Below are positions 11,427 to 22,776 of a stretch of DNA of 64,000 bases, one piece after another. The stretch spans positions 73,731,757 to 73,795,756 of the forward strand of contig CM060686.1 in the NCBI GenBank assembly GCA_030686995.1, written 5' to 3'. The number at the start of each line of letters is the position of its first letter. Positions within the stretch are counted from its first letter, which is position 1. The stretch is from Artemisia argyi (taxonomy: Eukaryota > Streptophyta > Magnoliopsida > Asterales > Asteraceae). Made by a program: the position numbers and the translations under genes. The notes under the pieces are model-generated. The model did no database searches and was not told the origin of the DNA. It saw only the letters and a program-made list of their open reading frames with translations.

Positions 11427-13614
11427 ACGGACGGGTCTTTACACACTGTACACCCGATCCTTTATAAATTATTCCCCATCTACAAATATTGTTATAATGG
11501 AATAGGGACATTAAATTCTTAGGTAGGAACACGTTAATGTAGACATTATCAAAATACTTGTGACCAATCATACAAGGTATTTTGAGGTTATTCGGATCAC
11601 GCCACTTTATCCTCTCCGATCTCCCACCCTTTGATCCACATATATTCCCTTCTAGTGACGGACGGTACTCATACACCTCCTCATTACGCTTTCGAAAAAT
11701 CACCTTCCTGACGCCATTGGTGAATAATGCACTACCATCCTTCTCATCAAGGATTACTCCCGATTCATTGACAAATGGTTTCCCGAGGACAAGGTTGGTT
11801 AATGTTGGATTAGTGACAGAGTCTATGTCATCGACCACGATGAGGTCAATGTTATAGACGAATCCTCCAATCATAACTGATAATTTTTTTATTATCCCGA
11901 CGTTATTGATTCTTTCATACGAGGAACGTTCAGAGAAGGCTTCATTGTAAAGGGATAGGGGGATTGTGTTGATAGGGAGGTTAGGATCTATGTGAGTATC
12001 GGTTATGAGCTTCTTCCTAGTAGTGCAGGAAATCTTGAAAACTTCAGAGTCGCTTCCCTTAATCCTATCACTACTCCCTATAGTCATATCCACCAAATTT
12101 TTCTCGAGTTCCTCTATAATAGATTTACCCAAAATTGCTGGATTCTTTGTATGCCCTTTTGATCTCTCTTTCGCTTCATCCAATTTTCCTGACTCTTGTA
12201 TGACGGAGTCCTCGAATGAGTTGGCAGGGCTCTTGGCCAATTCGTGGTCTAACCCTGAGGTTTCATCCTTAACTTCATGACCCTTATTTTCAGTAGGTTG
12301 TTGGCTCTGGTCAGGTATAGGAGCAGATATTGTGGTGATAGTATTCACAAAATGGATTGGTCCTAGAGGGTTAACATGGTCCCTAATGTCCTTTACCTTT
12401 GGTGACAGATGTTTAAAGAGTTTACTAGGATTTTTTATTTTCACATGAGAGGTTGGCTGATTCATGACAGTAACAGATTTGACCTCTTCAGCCTGAATCG
12501 GTTTACTAACAGCGTGCTCTTTAATAGCGGTTAACAGATTACAAATCTTGTCATTCATATCGGCTTGCTGTTGTCTAAATCGGGTCTCGAGCGTGGAAAG
12601 CTGTAATTCTTGAGAGAGAATGAACATTCACAAGGCATCTTCATAGCTTTGCGTAGGAGTGTTCTGTGAAGGAAAATGCTCGGACCATTCTAGTAGAGAA
12701 GAATCATTGAAGGATACGCTCCGAGTTTGGTATCCTTTGAAATTTGGTTTATCCATCCATGCATTATAGGCCTCTACAAAGTTTTGAGGTCCGTGATTAG
12801 TGGTGAGCTCTCTATCCTTTTTATCAATGCGTGACGATGTGAATTCCTTAAAAGCATGTTTTAGAAGTTCCATACAGTTATGAGTTTCATGAGGGTCATT
12901 ACACAATCTACACGAAGAAATGATTTTGTTCACTTGGCTTGAAGGCTTAGGAGCTTCATAAGATCTCATGAGAACCTTGACTTGGTCCTCAAGTTCCACG
13001 ATCCTACGGTCGGGAGTGCTAGAATTGTTCAAAGGCAAAGATATTGCCTTGACCGTTTTTTTCAAATCACGGGGATCATTCCAACTTTTGTTGTCATAGA
13101 GAGCAAGATCTTCTATGAGTTCCCATGATTCTTCCGCACTAAGATCACGTAGCTTGCCACCGGCCGATTGGTCAATGGTTTGCCTTGTGGAGAGATCGAT
13201 ATGGTCATAGAAGATTTGGACTTGGAGCCAAAGATCTATGCCATGATGAGGGACTTTTTGGAGTAAGTCCTTGAAACGAGTCCATGCTTCATATAGAGTT
13301 TCACCTTAACGTTGTTGGAACATCAAGATATCATTTCTAAGCTTGGTAGTTCTCCCCGGTGGGAAAAATTGAGCAAGGAAACGAGTGGTGAGATCGTCCC
13401 ATGAGGTGATGGATCCCGCGGGTAGACGCTCAAACCATTGACTAGCTTCATCACATAGAGAGAATTGGAATAGGCGTAATCGGGTCGACTCTCTAGTTGT
13501 AACATCAAGGTCTATAGAATCTATGATTTTAAGGAAATCCTTGAGATGTTGATTAGGATCTTCGGGACGAAGTCCATGGAATACACATCCACTTTGTACC
13601 AACCGGATGGTGTC
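11425..13614 (-). pseudogene. Element A gag plus protease-like region, interrupted by stops
   Basis: One minus-strand frame runs from the B insertion site at 13614. It encodes a retrotransposon gag domain (PEDPNQHLKDFLKIID, SLCDEASQWFERLPAGSI, FLAQFFPPGRTTKLRNDIL), a small Cys/His motif (SSCRLCNDPHETHNC), a charged linker, and two protease-like modules. The first (about 12045-11680) includes LPINTIPLSLYNEAF and IVVDDIDSVTNPTLTNLVLG. The second begins LKIPCMIGHKYFDN and breaks off. Neither shows a D-S/T-G triad. Two stops interrupt the frame: TAA at 13308-13306 and TGA at 12630-12628. The last codons are read from a 34-bp piece of Copia LTR. No reverse transcriptase or integrase exists in A, so it depended on another element. 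The N-terminal codons lie at 26294-26107, beyond insertion B. Confidence 0.75.
11427..11460 (+). repeat. 34-bp Copia C LTR fragment as filler in A
   Basis: The stretch ACGGACGGGTCTTTACACAC...CCCGATCC is identical to part of the right-hand Copia C LTR (about 42048-42081) and has no LTR ends of its own. It sits exactly where A's second protease-like module stops, which suggests template-switch filler at a deletion. Confidence 0.75.
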
Positions 13615-13964
13615 TGTTAGGAATACAAATATTCCTGTAAAAGTCTCGGTCACCTAATAATTGTAATAGCATTAAGTTAGCTCATAGTTAGTTTGTTTAT
13701 TAATTAGTTAGTATTAGTTTAAGTAATACCGTGGAAGAAGGAAGGGTCTTCACCCACTGTATGCCTAATCCACAGCCCGGGAGTGGGCGTTTTATTGTAA
13801 GTATAAATACCCCTCTCCACATGTGGAGAGGGTTGGACCTTCATTCAATCTTAATCTAACATTCTCTTTTCTCTCAAGGTTCCACTCTCCTTCTTTTTCT
13901 TGTATCTCCAATGCCACACAAACCACAAAGGGAATCATGTTTCCAACATAGTTAGTATTCTACA
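13615..13964 (+). repeat. 5' LTR of element B
   Basis: 350 bp, TGTTAGGAATAC to GTATTCTACA. It contains a TATA box and a perfect palindrome. It shares short motifs with the Copia C LTR (GACGGGTCTT-ACnCACTGTA, GATCCACAGCC), so B and C are related families. Confidence 0.95.
13802..13832 (+). promoter_or_regulatory. TATA box followed by a 22-bp perfect palindrome
   Basis: TATAAATA at 13802-13809 is followed by a self-complementary 22-mer at 13811-13832 (left half CCCTCTCCACA). The same unit is at 25953-25974 in the 3' LTR. The Copia C LTR keeps the TATA box and CACATGTGGAGAGGG but its left arm is imperfect. If transcription starts about 30 bp downstream, the palindrome lies at or just before the RNA 5' end. 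Confidence 0.7.
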
Positions 13965-13966
13965 AT

Positions 13967-13980
13967 TGGTATCAAGAGCC
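13967..13980 (+). other. Primer-binding site of element B
   Basis: TGGTATCAAGAGCC, complementary to the 3' end of initiator Met tRNA with one change, lies two bases after the LTR as in most plant Copia elements. Confidence 0.9.
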
Positions 13981-14339
13981 AAGGTTTCATCTTAGGACCT
14001 TGTAGAATCGAATTTGATGGTAATTTGTGTGGTTTTGTGAGTTTGGTGTAACTTTCTTGTAAAAACTCTTAGTTTGATCTTATCTAGTGTTGTTATTCAT
14101 GTTAGTGATGTACTTTTATGTTCATTAGTGTTTGTGGAACATTGTAGTTTAGTTTGTGTTACCATTTCCTTAATCTATTTGAAGTTTGGAGGTGATTTTG
14201 GGTGTATTTCTTACCTGCGGTTAAGTCTACTGTTACATTGCTTTGTTGCGTTTAGTTTCTATAATCTGTGGTTAGTTTGACTACGATTACTATTTTGGGA
14301 ATACAAACAAAACGCAAAGATAGTGACAGTTTTGGACCA

Positions 14340-14640
14340 TTGTCACTGCAATTAGTTGTCTGCGATTAGTCTATTGTGGTTAACTACTCTGCGGTTGGGA
14401 GTTTTTCTGCGGTTGGGAGTTCTCTGCGGTTTGGTACTTTCTACGGTTAGTGTCCATGGTTTGCGGTTTGCTCAGGTTGCGACTGGATTTTTCTGCGGTT
14501 GGAATTTGTCTGTGGTTTAGTACTCTCTGCGGTTTGTGTCTTGCGATTTGTGTTCTGTGACTGGTATCTACTGTGGTTTACTTGTCTGCGGTTAGGTCAA
14601 GTTGCGGTTAAGTTTTTCTGCGACTAGTACCCTACATTGC
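14340..14640 (+). repeat. Degenerate CTGCGGTT repeats in the B leader
   Basis: CTGCGGTT or a close variant (CTGTGGTT, CTACGGTT, TTGCGGTT) recurs more than ten times between the primer site and gag, spaced about 15-30 bp. There is no coding frame. The role, if any, is unknown. Confidence 0.65.
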
Positions 14641-14681
14641 GAGTATCTCCCACTTTGTGGTTTGGTAATTTCTATTTTGTG

Positions 14682-16815
14682 ATGGCGACATCTTCTGATG
14701 ACATTCAAGCTGCGGGGTCTGACACCCGACCTCCGATGTTGGACAGAACTGACTATGAATCATGGGCACAAAGGATTCGTCTGTACTGTCTGGGTAAAGA
14801 AAATGGGGTTAACATCTTGAAATCCATCGATGAGGGACCCTTTCAAATAGGTACTACTAGAGACACGGTTGCAGCAGCAACTGATCAACAACCGACCGTA
14901 TTTGGTCCTGATAGACCTCGCACTTACAATGAGCTGTCTTATGAAGAAAAGAAACGCTATGATGCCGACATCAGAGCATCAAATATCGTCATTCAAGGCC
15001 TTCCCAAAGATGTCTACAAACTTATCAACTACAACACTGAAGCAAAGGCGGTCTGGGATAATGTCAAAATGCTTCTTGCAGGGTCTGAGTTAACTAAAGA
15101 AGATCGTGAGTCTCAGCTATACGATGAATTTGAGCATTTCAAAATGAATCCAGGTGAAAGCATCACTGACTATTACGTCAGATTTCACAAGCTGGTCAAT
15201 GATATGAGAGCCATCAAGATGACAATGCCTAATATACAGCTTAATTCCAAATTCGTGAATAACATGACACCAGAATGGGATAGGTTTGTCACAGCTGTTA
15301 AGCTTAACAAAGGTCTCAGGCATACCAATCATGAACAACTTTATGCATATCTCCAACAACATGAGAAACATGATGCTTATGATCGGCTAATGCGAGAAAA
15401 GCTCAATCCGTATGCAACAAATGAATCTCTTGCTTTTGTTTCCAATGTTCAACAACCTAATCAAACCTCTAATGATCAATCTCAACCATGACAATTATCC
15501 TCCAGGTTTACCCCAACCAATAGTCAATCATCAACTCCCTTACCATCTGCTTTGAATACACAACTTGATTCTGGGTATTCTCACACTGACATGATGATTG
15601 ATAATCTCTCCAACCAAGTTTCTCTACTGGTCCAACAGTTCAGGGCTGCACTTCCATCTACTAACAACCAACTTAGAATCTCATCTAATCCACGTAATCA
15701 GGCAGTCATTGAAGATGGTCGGGTGGTGGTGCAGAATGTGCAGGGAAGACAGAACTTCAACCAAAGAAATGCTGGTAGAGAGAATGGGCAGTACAGAGTT
15801 GGGAATGCACTTCAAGCACAAGCTATGCAGCCGAAATGCTATAACTGTGGAGGGTTGGGCCATATTTCTAGGAATTGCACTCTCCCAAAACGTCCTCAAA
15901 ACTCTGAGTACTTCAAGGACAAGATGTTGCTGATGCAGGCACAAGAAAATGGAATGGTGTTGGATGAAGAGGCTCTGCTCTTTCTAGCTGGTAATGATGG
16001 GAACACCTTTGATGCTGATGTGGATGATCAGCCTGTTCAGGATATGGCTCTTAATGACCCGAATATCTTTCAAGTCGAAGAGTATGATGCATTTGACTCA
16101 GACGTGGATGACGAACCTACTGCTCAAACCATTTTTATGGCTAATCTGTCTGCAGCTGCATCCTCTTCACAGCATCCTGATTCATCCATCACATCTGCTA
16201 TCTTTGAGGTACCTACATCTCCTAATCATGATCTGAATAATCCTACAACTGTACAGGGGGCATGTGACTCTGTACAACTCAAGAATATTGTCAACACAAA
16301 CGTCACTGATATGGGTAATACCAATAATATCCCATATGAAATGTATGTGAATGACAATGGACCGCCAGTTGTAGCAAGTAACATCCCGTCTATTGACTCT
16401 AGTGAACATGAGGTACATGAACATACGATATACAACCCTGATGATTCCCTGATCACTAGAATTAACACCCTTAAGGATCAAGTGAATATTTATGAGCAGC
16501 GTGCAAAGTTTGAGCTAAATGAACGTGAGCAGAAAATGGAATGGCAACTGCGTACTTACATATCTGAAAACAATTCCAAACAAGAAGCATTGAAAAGGGA
16601 ACTAGTTTCTTTAAAAAAACCAATTGGATCAAACCGTCAAACAAGAACAAGAGGTTCAAAAAGGTTTGAATTCAATCAAACTCGAATTCAAAAATAAAGA
16701 AACTAAACTTCTAAATGATTTCTCAAAACTAAAAATGTTGAAAAATAAATTGGAAGATAAGTTGTACACACAGGGCCCAAACCATTCAATCTGCTCAAAT
16801 GATGGAAAACCATAG
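14682..16815 (+). pseudogene. Element B gag with zinc knuckle
   Basis: The likely start is ATG 14682 (MATSSDDIQAAG); an in-frame ATG at 14637 is also open. The first 230 codons form the Copia gag domain (RTDYESWAQRIRLYC, LPKDVYKLINYN, SELTKEDRESQLYDEFEHF). A CCHC zinc knuckle, CYNCGGLGHISRNC, begins at 15837 and would bind the RNA genome in the particle. Breaks: TGA at 15489-15491, a frameshift in an A-run near 16612, and another near 16777-16800. Related elements have one long frame here, so these are damage rather than design. Confidence 0.85.
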
Positions 16816-19357
16816 GAAACTAAGTGATGAATTTAGTGAACAAGATACCTCCAAGCCCAAAGCAAGATACCTTAGAGTTGGTCTAGGTGCAAAACCTGCA
16901 TTATATGATGCAAACACTATGCTTGAACCTAACCATGCCCCTCCTGATACACGATCCTATGACCACATCAATGAGGCAGAGGATAGAACTAGGGTAAAAC
17001 TTGCTGAACGTTTAAAGGATCCTAAATGCATTGCTAAGAATATTGTGTTTCACTATGATTATGCGAATGACAATCACTCTGCAATTTTTTTTCCTCAAAA
17101 GAGAATTCTTCCTGACAAAGTGTTTTGGAATATTGACATTGAGAAAATGCAAGCTGAAAGAGTTGTAGGTAACACACGCACTATGTTTAGAATTGCTGAC
17201 CCAACTACTTACCCCCTAAACACACCTAGGCACCTCGTACCATTCACTCTTCCCACACAGTGTAACACTCAAATTGGGTTGTATGTGCTAGGTCAATTGT
17301 TCAATGACTTTGAGAAAACCTGTAAAATAAGAATTACACCTACAGGAATTACAGAAGGGGAAAGGGGTTTTGAGCAAACAAAACAGTGTTACCTAACTGA
17401 AGTTATGCCATTTTTTAAACTTCTCAAAGAACATTTTGAGGGCCTTAAGAAAACCATTAATGATGATGTGACTCAAATGAAAAAGGTTTTTGATGAAGTG
17501 GAAAGTAAGGGTAACCAATTAGCTATTGATCTCAAATACAGTGAAATTGACAGGAAAAACATTCTCATCATGAATGAAAATTTGATTGCTAACTGCATTG
17601 CAAAAGATGTGTTTTATACTATCACCGACTCAGCACTATCTGCTCGACAATTCCATGAAATGTCGGTTACTTTGAATGTCTTCCAAAATCGTGTAATTGA
17701 GCTTGAGGGGGAGAATTACCAACTCACTGAAAAAATTCAAAACGACGACCATGATAACATGGTCAGGAATTTCTCAAAACTAGAAGTTGATAATCTGAAC
17801 CAACAATTAAAATATCAACATTTAGAAGAAAGCATAACAATATCAAATGCCAAGACATCTTCGGATGCTCCTGAATTTGACACATGTTTTGAATTAGCCA
17901 AAAAAGATGAAGTAATTCAAGCTCACTCAAACACGATTCGGAAGTTGAAGGTCCAAATTGCACAATTAAAATCGAACATAAGCGATGTGATCAATACCAA
18001 TTACCAGAAGTCGATAGATTCTCAAGACTTTCATAAACAGGGCATTATCAATGAATTACAACATGAAAATGAGTGGCTTCGTGCTGAAATGTCTAACGCT
18101 AAACAACGTTACAAAGAATTGTTTGAGTCTATTAAAATAACACGTGACCAAAACAATGAAAGAGTCACTTCTTTGTTAAATGAAATTGAGAATCTAAAGA
18201 CCATGGTGAAGGGTAAAATGCCCGTCGTTTCATGTGATCATGCAATTTCCAATGTACATGCTTGTAAGAAATATGCGTGCGATGCTGTGAATGTTTCTCT
18301 TCCCCTTAGGAACAATAAGTTAGTTCATAACAACTATCTTAGAAATCTTAAGGATTGTCTGGCCATACTTAGAGAAACCATTGAAGATGAGAGGATTTCT
18401 AAACCACTTGATGATGTTATTATTGGTGCCTGCTTCCTCACTAATAGAGCCCAGGAATTATTAGAATATGCTATAGGATCATGCCCCAAGAATGATAACA
18501 AGTCGGATAGGACATTTGCATTGCACCCTAACAGTGGCAACAAGCATGTCACATTTGATTTTCCCCAAACCATGTCACAATCCACCATCTTGATCACCGG
18601 TAAACAAGTAGCAACTAATCAGACTAATGTTCCCGTCATTGCTTCTACATGAGTAAAAGGTGTATCTAATGCTAGCAAGTCATGGCCTAAGTGCAATACA
18701 AAGAATGATAGGACTTTTCCGGCTAAGAGTACACTTATGAAGGAAGTAGAAGAATCATCTAGGAACAATAAAGTTACGCTTAGTGAAAGGAATCGAGTTG
18801 ATTCAAACATTTGTGTTAACAATGATGTAATTAATTCGAATTCTGATGCTATTTGTAAGACGTGTAACAAATGCTTATTTTATGGTAATCATGATGCATG
18901 TGTTGTGTCCTTTCTTAAATCCACTATGAAATCTCCAGTTATGAATGTTTCTAGTGTTAAACGGGCAAAACAAGTATGGAATAAAACAGGAAAAGTATTC
19001 ACTAATGTTGGTTATCAATGGAAACCTACTGGAAGGAAATTCACTCTAAGGGAAAAGTGTCCAATGACTAGGATCACTAACGCCAAAGTTGTGCCTATTA
19101 GGAAGTGGAGACCTACTGGTAGACTGTTCCCAATAGAAGCAATGAATACCACTCCTAGCTCTAGTGCATCAAAATGTGAATACTCCTGTGAGATATCTGT
19201 AACATATGATAATCCAATATTTGTGTGTGCTAACCAAACGGACCCCAAATGTGTGTGGGGCTCCAGCTTTTTCAGTTATCCACGATTGTCTGGTTTCAAA
19301 TGCAGGTCGTACAAATCGTCCTTTGGTATTTGGACTCAGGCTGCTCAAAACATATGA
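16799..19357 (+). pseudogene. Element B gag-pol spacer, coiled-coil-rich
   Basis: This long frame links gag to the protease. Residues 200-460 are rich in Glu, Lys, Leu, Asn and Gln with heptad-like spacing (for example FNDFEK, LKEHFEGLKKTINDDVTQMK, LNEIENLKTMVKG), suggesting coiled coil. Such an extension is typical of Sirevirus-type elements. A Cys-rich patch (ICKTCNKCLFYGNHDAC) lies near 18850 and W-K-P-T-G-R repeats (VWNKTGKVFTNVGYQWKPTG, then KWRPTGRLF) near 18980-19130. TGA at 18650-18652 interrupts it, and a frameshift near 19290-19330 separates it from the protease. I know no specific function for this region. Confidence 0.75.
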
Positions 19358-22300
19358 CTGGAGATCGCTCGCGGCTCAAGAATTTCGTGGAAAAGTTTAT
19401 TGGTACGGTTAGATTTGGGAATGACCATTTTGGATCTATAATGGGTTATGGTGATTACGTCTTTGGAGACAGTGTTATATCCAGAGTTTACTACGTGGAA
19501 GGACTTGGGCACAATCTATTTTCTGTTGGTCAATTCTGTGACTCAGATCTCGAAGTCGCTTTCAGAAAGCACACCTGTTTTGTTAGAGAATTAGATGGTG
19601 TTGATCTTCTCAAGGGGAGTCGGGGCACTAATCTTTACACCATCTCCATCGAAGATATGCTACGATCCTCTCCAATTTGTCTGCTCTCTAAAGCCTCCAA
19701 GAACAAATCATGGTTGTGGCATCGTCGTTTAAACCATTTGAACTTTGGTACCATCAATGAACTTACACGTAAGGATCTTGTTCGAGGCTTGCCCAGACTT
19801 AAGTATGAAAAGGACCATTTGTGTTCCGCCTGTCAAATGGGCAAGAGCAAAAAGCACACCCATAAACCCAAAACTGTCAATTCAATCATGGAAGTTCTTC
19901 ATACTCTTCACATGGATCTCTGTGGACCAATTAGGATTCAAAGTATCAATGGAAAGAAATATGTGCTGGTTATTGGTGATGATTACTCTCGATTCACGTG
20001 GGTAAAGTTTCTACGATCAAAAGATGAAGCTCCGGAAACCATCATCAAACTCATCTAGATGTTGCAAGTTCGCCTCAACAAAACAGTTAGAGTCATTCGT
20101 ACTGTTAATGGAACAGAGTTTGTGAACAAACAACTTACTCAATTTTATGAAGGTGTCGGCATCAGTCATCAAAAGAGCATTCCACGTACTCCTCAACAAA
20201 ATGGAGTTGTTGAAAGACGCAATCGCACCTTAGTTGAAGCTGCAAAGACTATGCTCATCTTCTCCAAAGCTCATATGTTTCTTTGGGTTGAGGCAATTGC
20301 CACCGCATGTTACACACAGAACCGATCCTTAATACATCCTCTCCACTGCAAGACTCCCTATGAACAGGTTCAAGGCAGAAAACCCGATCTTTCGTTTCTT
20401 TGAGTTTTTGGTGCACTTTGCTATCCAACTAATGGCAGTGAAGACCTTGGGAAACTCAAGGCCAAGGCCGACATTGGTTTCTTTGTTGGCTATGCTCCAG
20501 AGCGAAAGGGGTACTGAATCTACAACAAACGTACCAGAGACATAATGGAAACAATCCACGTTACTTTCGATGAGCTGACTGAGCAACCGGTTCCTAGACA
20601 ATCAAGTTCTGGACCCGTACCTAACCTTTTGTCTCCTGGACCAATTAGTTCCAGGCTTGTACAGAATCCCATTCCTGCTGCTCCTTTTGTACCTCCTACA
20701 AGTGAAGATTGGAAGAAACTGTTTGACCCAATATTTGATGAATACTTTGAACCTCAACAGATGAATGCTCCTGAAGCTACAGGGGTTCAACCACCAGATG
20801 GGGTGGTGAATATTCAAGTTGACAATAACGGTCCATCCACTTCATTGTCATGGGATTCTGAAGCTCCCACCATCAGTCAATCGGTTTGCACGTCTAATGT
20901 CCAACCTTCACCTGTACAGCGAGCGACAACTGTAGATAATACATCTGAAGTAAATCCTTTTGCTCCACCTGATAATGAGCCGTTTGTTAATATCTTTGCC
21001 CCTGAATCGTCAAATGATGTAACATCCTCCGACGAATCTAACACGGCTACCTCAGTTCCCTATTCTCAACCCCATGAATACCTTAGAAAATGGACCAATG
21101 ATCATCCTATAGACAACATTATTGGAAACCCTTCGCGTCCAGTATCTACCCGAAAGCAACTTGCAACCGACGCATTGTGGTGCTTCTTCAATTCTGTCCT
21201 TTCTAAAGCTGAACCAAAAAACGTCAAGGATGCAATGTCCAAACACTCATGGTTCACTGCAATGGTGGACGAGATTCATGAGTTTGACCGACTGGATGTA
21301 TGGGAATTAGTACCACCCCCCGAGTGTGCTATGATCATTGCTCTCAAATGGATATTCAAGGTTAAACTTGATGAGCATGGAGATGTATTGAAAAGCAAAG
21401 CTAGGCTTGTGGCAAAAGGATATCGACAAGAAGAAGGTATTGACTTTGAAGAATCCTTCGCACCTGTTGCTAGAATTGAAGCCATAAGAATATTTCTCGC
21501 AAATGCTGCAAGTCAAAACATGGTGGTGTATCGAATAGATGTCAAGACTGCATTCTTAAATGGCGATCTAAAAGAGGTGGTGTACGTATCTCAACCCGAA
21601 GGTTTTGTGGATCCAGAACACCCTACTCACGTGTATCGATTAAAGAAGGAACTCTATGGGCTTAAACAAGCACCTAGGGTGTGGTACGACACCTTGTCTA
21701 AATTTCTTCTGGCTAACAAATTTTCCAAAGGCGTTGTTGATCATACACTCTTTACCAGAAAAAGGGGCAAAAACCTTCTGCATGTACAAATCTATGTTGA
21801 TGACATCATCTTTGCCTCATCTGATCCCATAGAATGTGATCGTTTCTCCCAAGAGATGAGTTCTGAATTCCAAATGTCTATGATGGGTCAAATGTCATTC
21901 TTTCTAGGACTGCAAATTTCTCAAAATCCCAATGGCATCTTCATCAATCAATCCAAATACGCCAATGAAATTTTGAAGAAATTTGGATTCGACTCCTGTG
22001 ATTCAGTTGATACTCCTATGATTGAAAGATCGAAACTAGATGAAGATGATGTGGGAATTCCGGTCGAACAAACCATGTATCGAAGCATGATTGGCTCCTT
22101 AATGTATCTTACCGCAAGCAGACCAGACCTTCTATTTGCAGTTTGCATCTGTGCTCGGTATCAATCCAAACCCACCAAGAAACATCTGGAAGCTGTCAAA
22201 AGAGTCTTTCGATACCTTAAAGGAACAATCCACATGGGCCTTTGGTACCCTAAGGAAACTTCTATGGCTCTCACAGCATATTCAGATGCTGATCATGTGG

Positions 22301-22776
22301 GATGTCAAGACACTCGCCGCAGTACATCTGGGGGTGCACAGTTCTTGGGGAATAAGCTAGTCAGTTGGTCGTCAAAGAAACAAATGAGTACATCTATCTC
22401 CTCCACTGAAGCTGAATACATTGCCATGTCATCGTGCTGTGCTCAGATCCTATGGATGTGATCTCAACTTTCAGACTATGGCTTCATATGCAACAAGATT
22501 CCCATGTACTGTGACAACAAAAGTGCAATTGCACTCTGCTGCAACAATGTTCAACATTCAAGAACTAAGCATATTGACATTCGACATCACTTCATCCGGG
22601 AGCAAGTTGAGAAAGGAATTGTGGAACTTTACTTCGTAAGGACTGAGTTCCAGCTAGCCGATATCTTCACCAAAGCACTTTCTAGGGAACGTTTTCACTT
22701 CATTCTCCCACGCCTTGGTATGAAGAGTCTCACGCCTGAGGATCTCATTTGTCTTCAGGAAGATCAAGAGGAGTAA
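19249..22776 (+). pseudogene. Element B pol: protease, integrase, reverse transcriptase, RNase H
   Basis: Domains in order: retropepsin with DSG at 19333 (YLDSGCSKHMTG); GAG-pre-integrase with the H-H-C-C site (LWHRRLNHLNF, CSACQMGK); integrase core with Asp at 19915 (HMDLCGP) and Glu at 20212 (VVERRNR); reverse transcriptase ([20 protein letters not shown], then YVDD at 21793); RNase H ([34 protein letters not shown]). The second catalytic Asp of integrase is replaced: TVNGTEF at 20101 has Val (GTT, 20104) exactly 36 codons before the Glu. In-frame stops: TAG 20056, TGA 20401, TGA 20515, TGA 22459. The natural end is TAA 22774-22776. In relatives these enzymes copy the RNA into DNA and insert it; this copy cannot make intact enzymes. 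Confidence 0.92.
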
